A stretch of DNA of 64,000 nucleotides from JADJPG01 sp964491875 (GTDB lineage Bacteria; Verrucomicrobiota; Verrucomicrobiia; Limisphaerales; JADJPG01), in the NCBI GenBank assembly GCA_964491875.1, contig CAZBIC010000014.1, positions 94,533-158,532 on the forward strand. Reading direction: 5' to 3'. The notes beneath the pieces were generated by a model. That model saw nothing but the letters and a program-made list of their open reading frames with translations. It did no database searches and was not told the DNA's origin. The translations under genes were made by a program, and so were the position numbers. Shown in pieces: positions 63,682 to 64,000 of the stretch (its first letter is position 1; each line of letters starts with the position of its first letter).

Positions 63682-63723
63682 GTCTCGCAGCCTACTTCGG
63701 GGGCGTGTCCGGAAAAGATTTCG

Positions 63724-64000
63724 TTACACTTCTTCCAACGCCTTCGTCGCATCCCCGAACTTCGGCAAGCGCACGTTCATCTTGTCCATCATCGAGAGGT
63801 AGAGCCGACACATCTGGCGCTCGGGCTTCTCGCGATAATTCAGGATGCGCCCGCCCTTGATGCGACCGCCGGCGCCACCGAGCAGCACCACGGGGAGCTG
63901 ATCGTTGTTGTGGTTGCCGGTCATCATGCTGGAGCAATACATCAACATCGTGTTGTCGAGCAGCGTGCGGTTGCCTTCCTGGATGGCGTCGAGCTTGCGC
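63724..64000 (-). CDS. DUF1552 protein, C-terminal end (cut by window edge)
   Basis: The last ~92 residues of a DUF1552 protein. Marks: IQEGNRTLLDNTMLMYCSSM at the window edge, then NHNNDQLPVVLLGGAGGRIKGGRIL and LYLSMMDKMNVRLPKFGD, which is the usual end of the family. DUF1552 proteins are exported partners of planctomycete cytochrome C-type (DUF1592/DUF1588) proteins. The start and first three quarters lie beyond base 64000. It is convergent with the ECF-sigma gene. Confidence 0.85.
   Translation of the reverse strand, partial: RKLDAIQEGNRTLLDNTMLMYCSSMMTGNHNNDQLPVVLLGGAGGRIKGGRILNYREKPERQMCRLYLSMMDKMNVRLPKFGDATKALEEV

Noticed and set aside
1..64000. CRISPR array, insertion sequence or prophage
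   Set aside because: No regularly spaced repeats, transposase or integrase motifs, or phage structural genes were seen in any frame.

Overview
The window looks like a piece of chromosome from a free-living member of the Verrucomicrobiota, probably near Pedosphaera/Limisphaerales. No ribosomal RNA is present, so this rests on gene content: high GC; planctomycete/verrucomicrobial DUF1501, DUF1549/DUF1553 (PSCyt/PSD) and DUF1552 proteins; one PEP-CTERM and one VPDSG-type C-terminal sorting signal; very large secreted lamin-tail/CotH proteins; an ECF sigma factor fused to a membrane and C-terminal region; and a recurring C-terminal module ending in YYR/FYR/FFR that appears in six secreted proteins.

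Layout. 0-3.6 kb: small housekeeping or accessory genes (UVR-motif protein, PEP-CTERM protein, SnoaL-GNAT fusion, EcsC). 3.8-24.0 kb: three giant co-oriented secreted multidomain proteins (2303, 2442 and 1835 residues) with lamin-tail, CotH-kinase-like, chitobiase-C-like, Ig-like and calcium-type repeats. 24.1-28.7 kb (minus): a DUF1553-DUF1501 pair whose larger gene carries an in-frame palindromic repeat insertion, followed by tRNA-Arg(CCG). 29-32 kb (minus): two unrecognised membrane-anchored proteins and a DUF4114/VPDSG-CTERM protein. 32.2-33.7 kb: NIL-domain protein and an aminotransferase. 34.2-41.0 kb: a secreted trypsin-like protease with a long C-terminal region and a double alpha/beta-hydrolase. 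41.1-47.5 kb: a compact plus-strand cassette (PQQ-type propeller, HemN-like radical SAM, chorismate-lyase-like protein, halogenase-like flavoenzyme, GT4 glycosyltransferase, hotdog thioesterase). 47.5-50.4 kb: feoA-feoA-feoB ferrous iron uptake. 50.5-56.7 kb: lipoprotein, secreted protein, tricorn-type protease, ThuA-like protein, small secreted protein. 56.7-62.0 kb (minus): a second DUF1553-DUF1501 operon plus a polytopic membrane protein. 62.2 kb to the end: the ECF-sigma fusion and the C-terminal end of a DUF1552 protein.

Most of the window is devoted to the cell envelope and secreted macromolecule handling. The most interesting candidate system is the 41.1-47.5 kb cassette. It places a protein with the active-site residues of chorismate lyase (4-hydroxybenzoate formation) next to a flavoenzyme with the WxWxIP motif of flavin-dependent halogenases, with no ubiquinone or polyketide genes nearby. 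Its function is inferred, not shown. All starts, domains and functions were read by eye from the sequence; no database search was possible.
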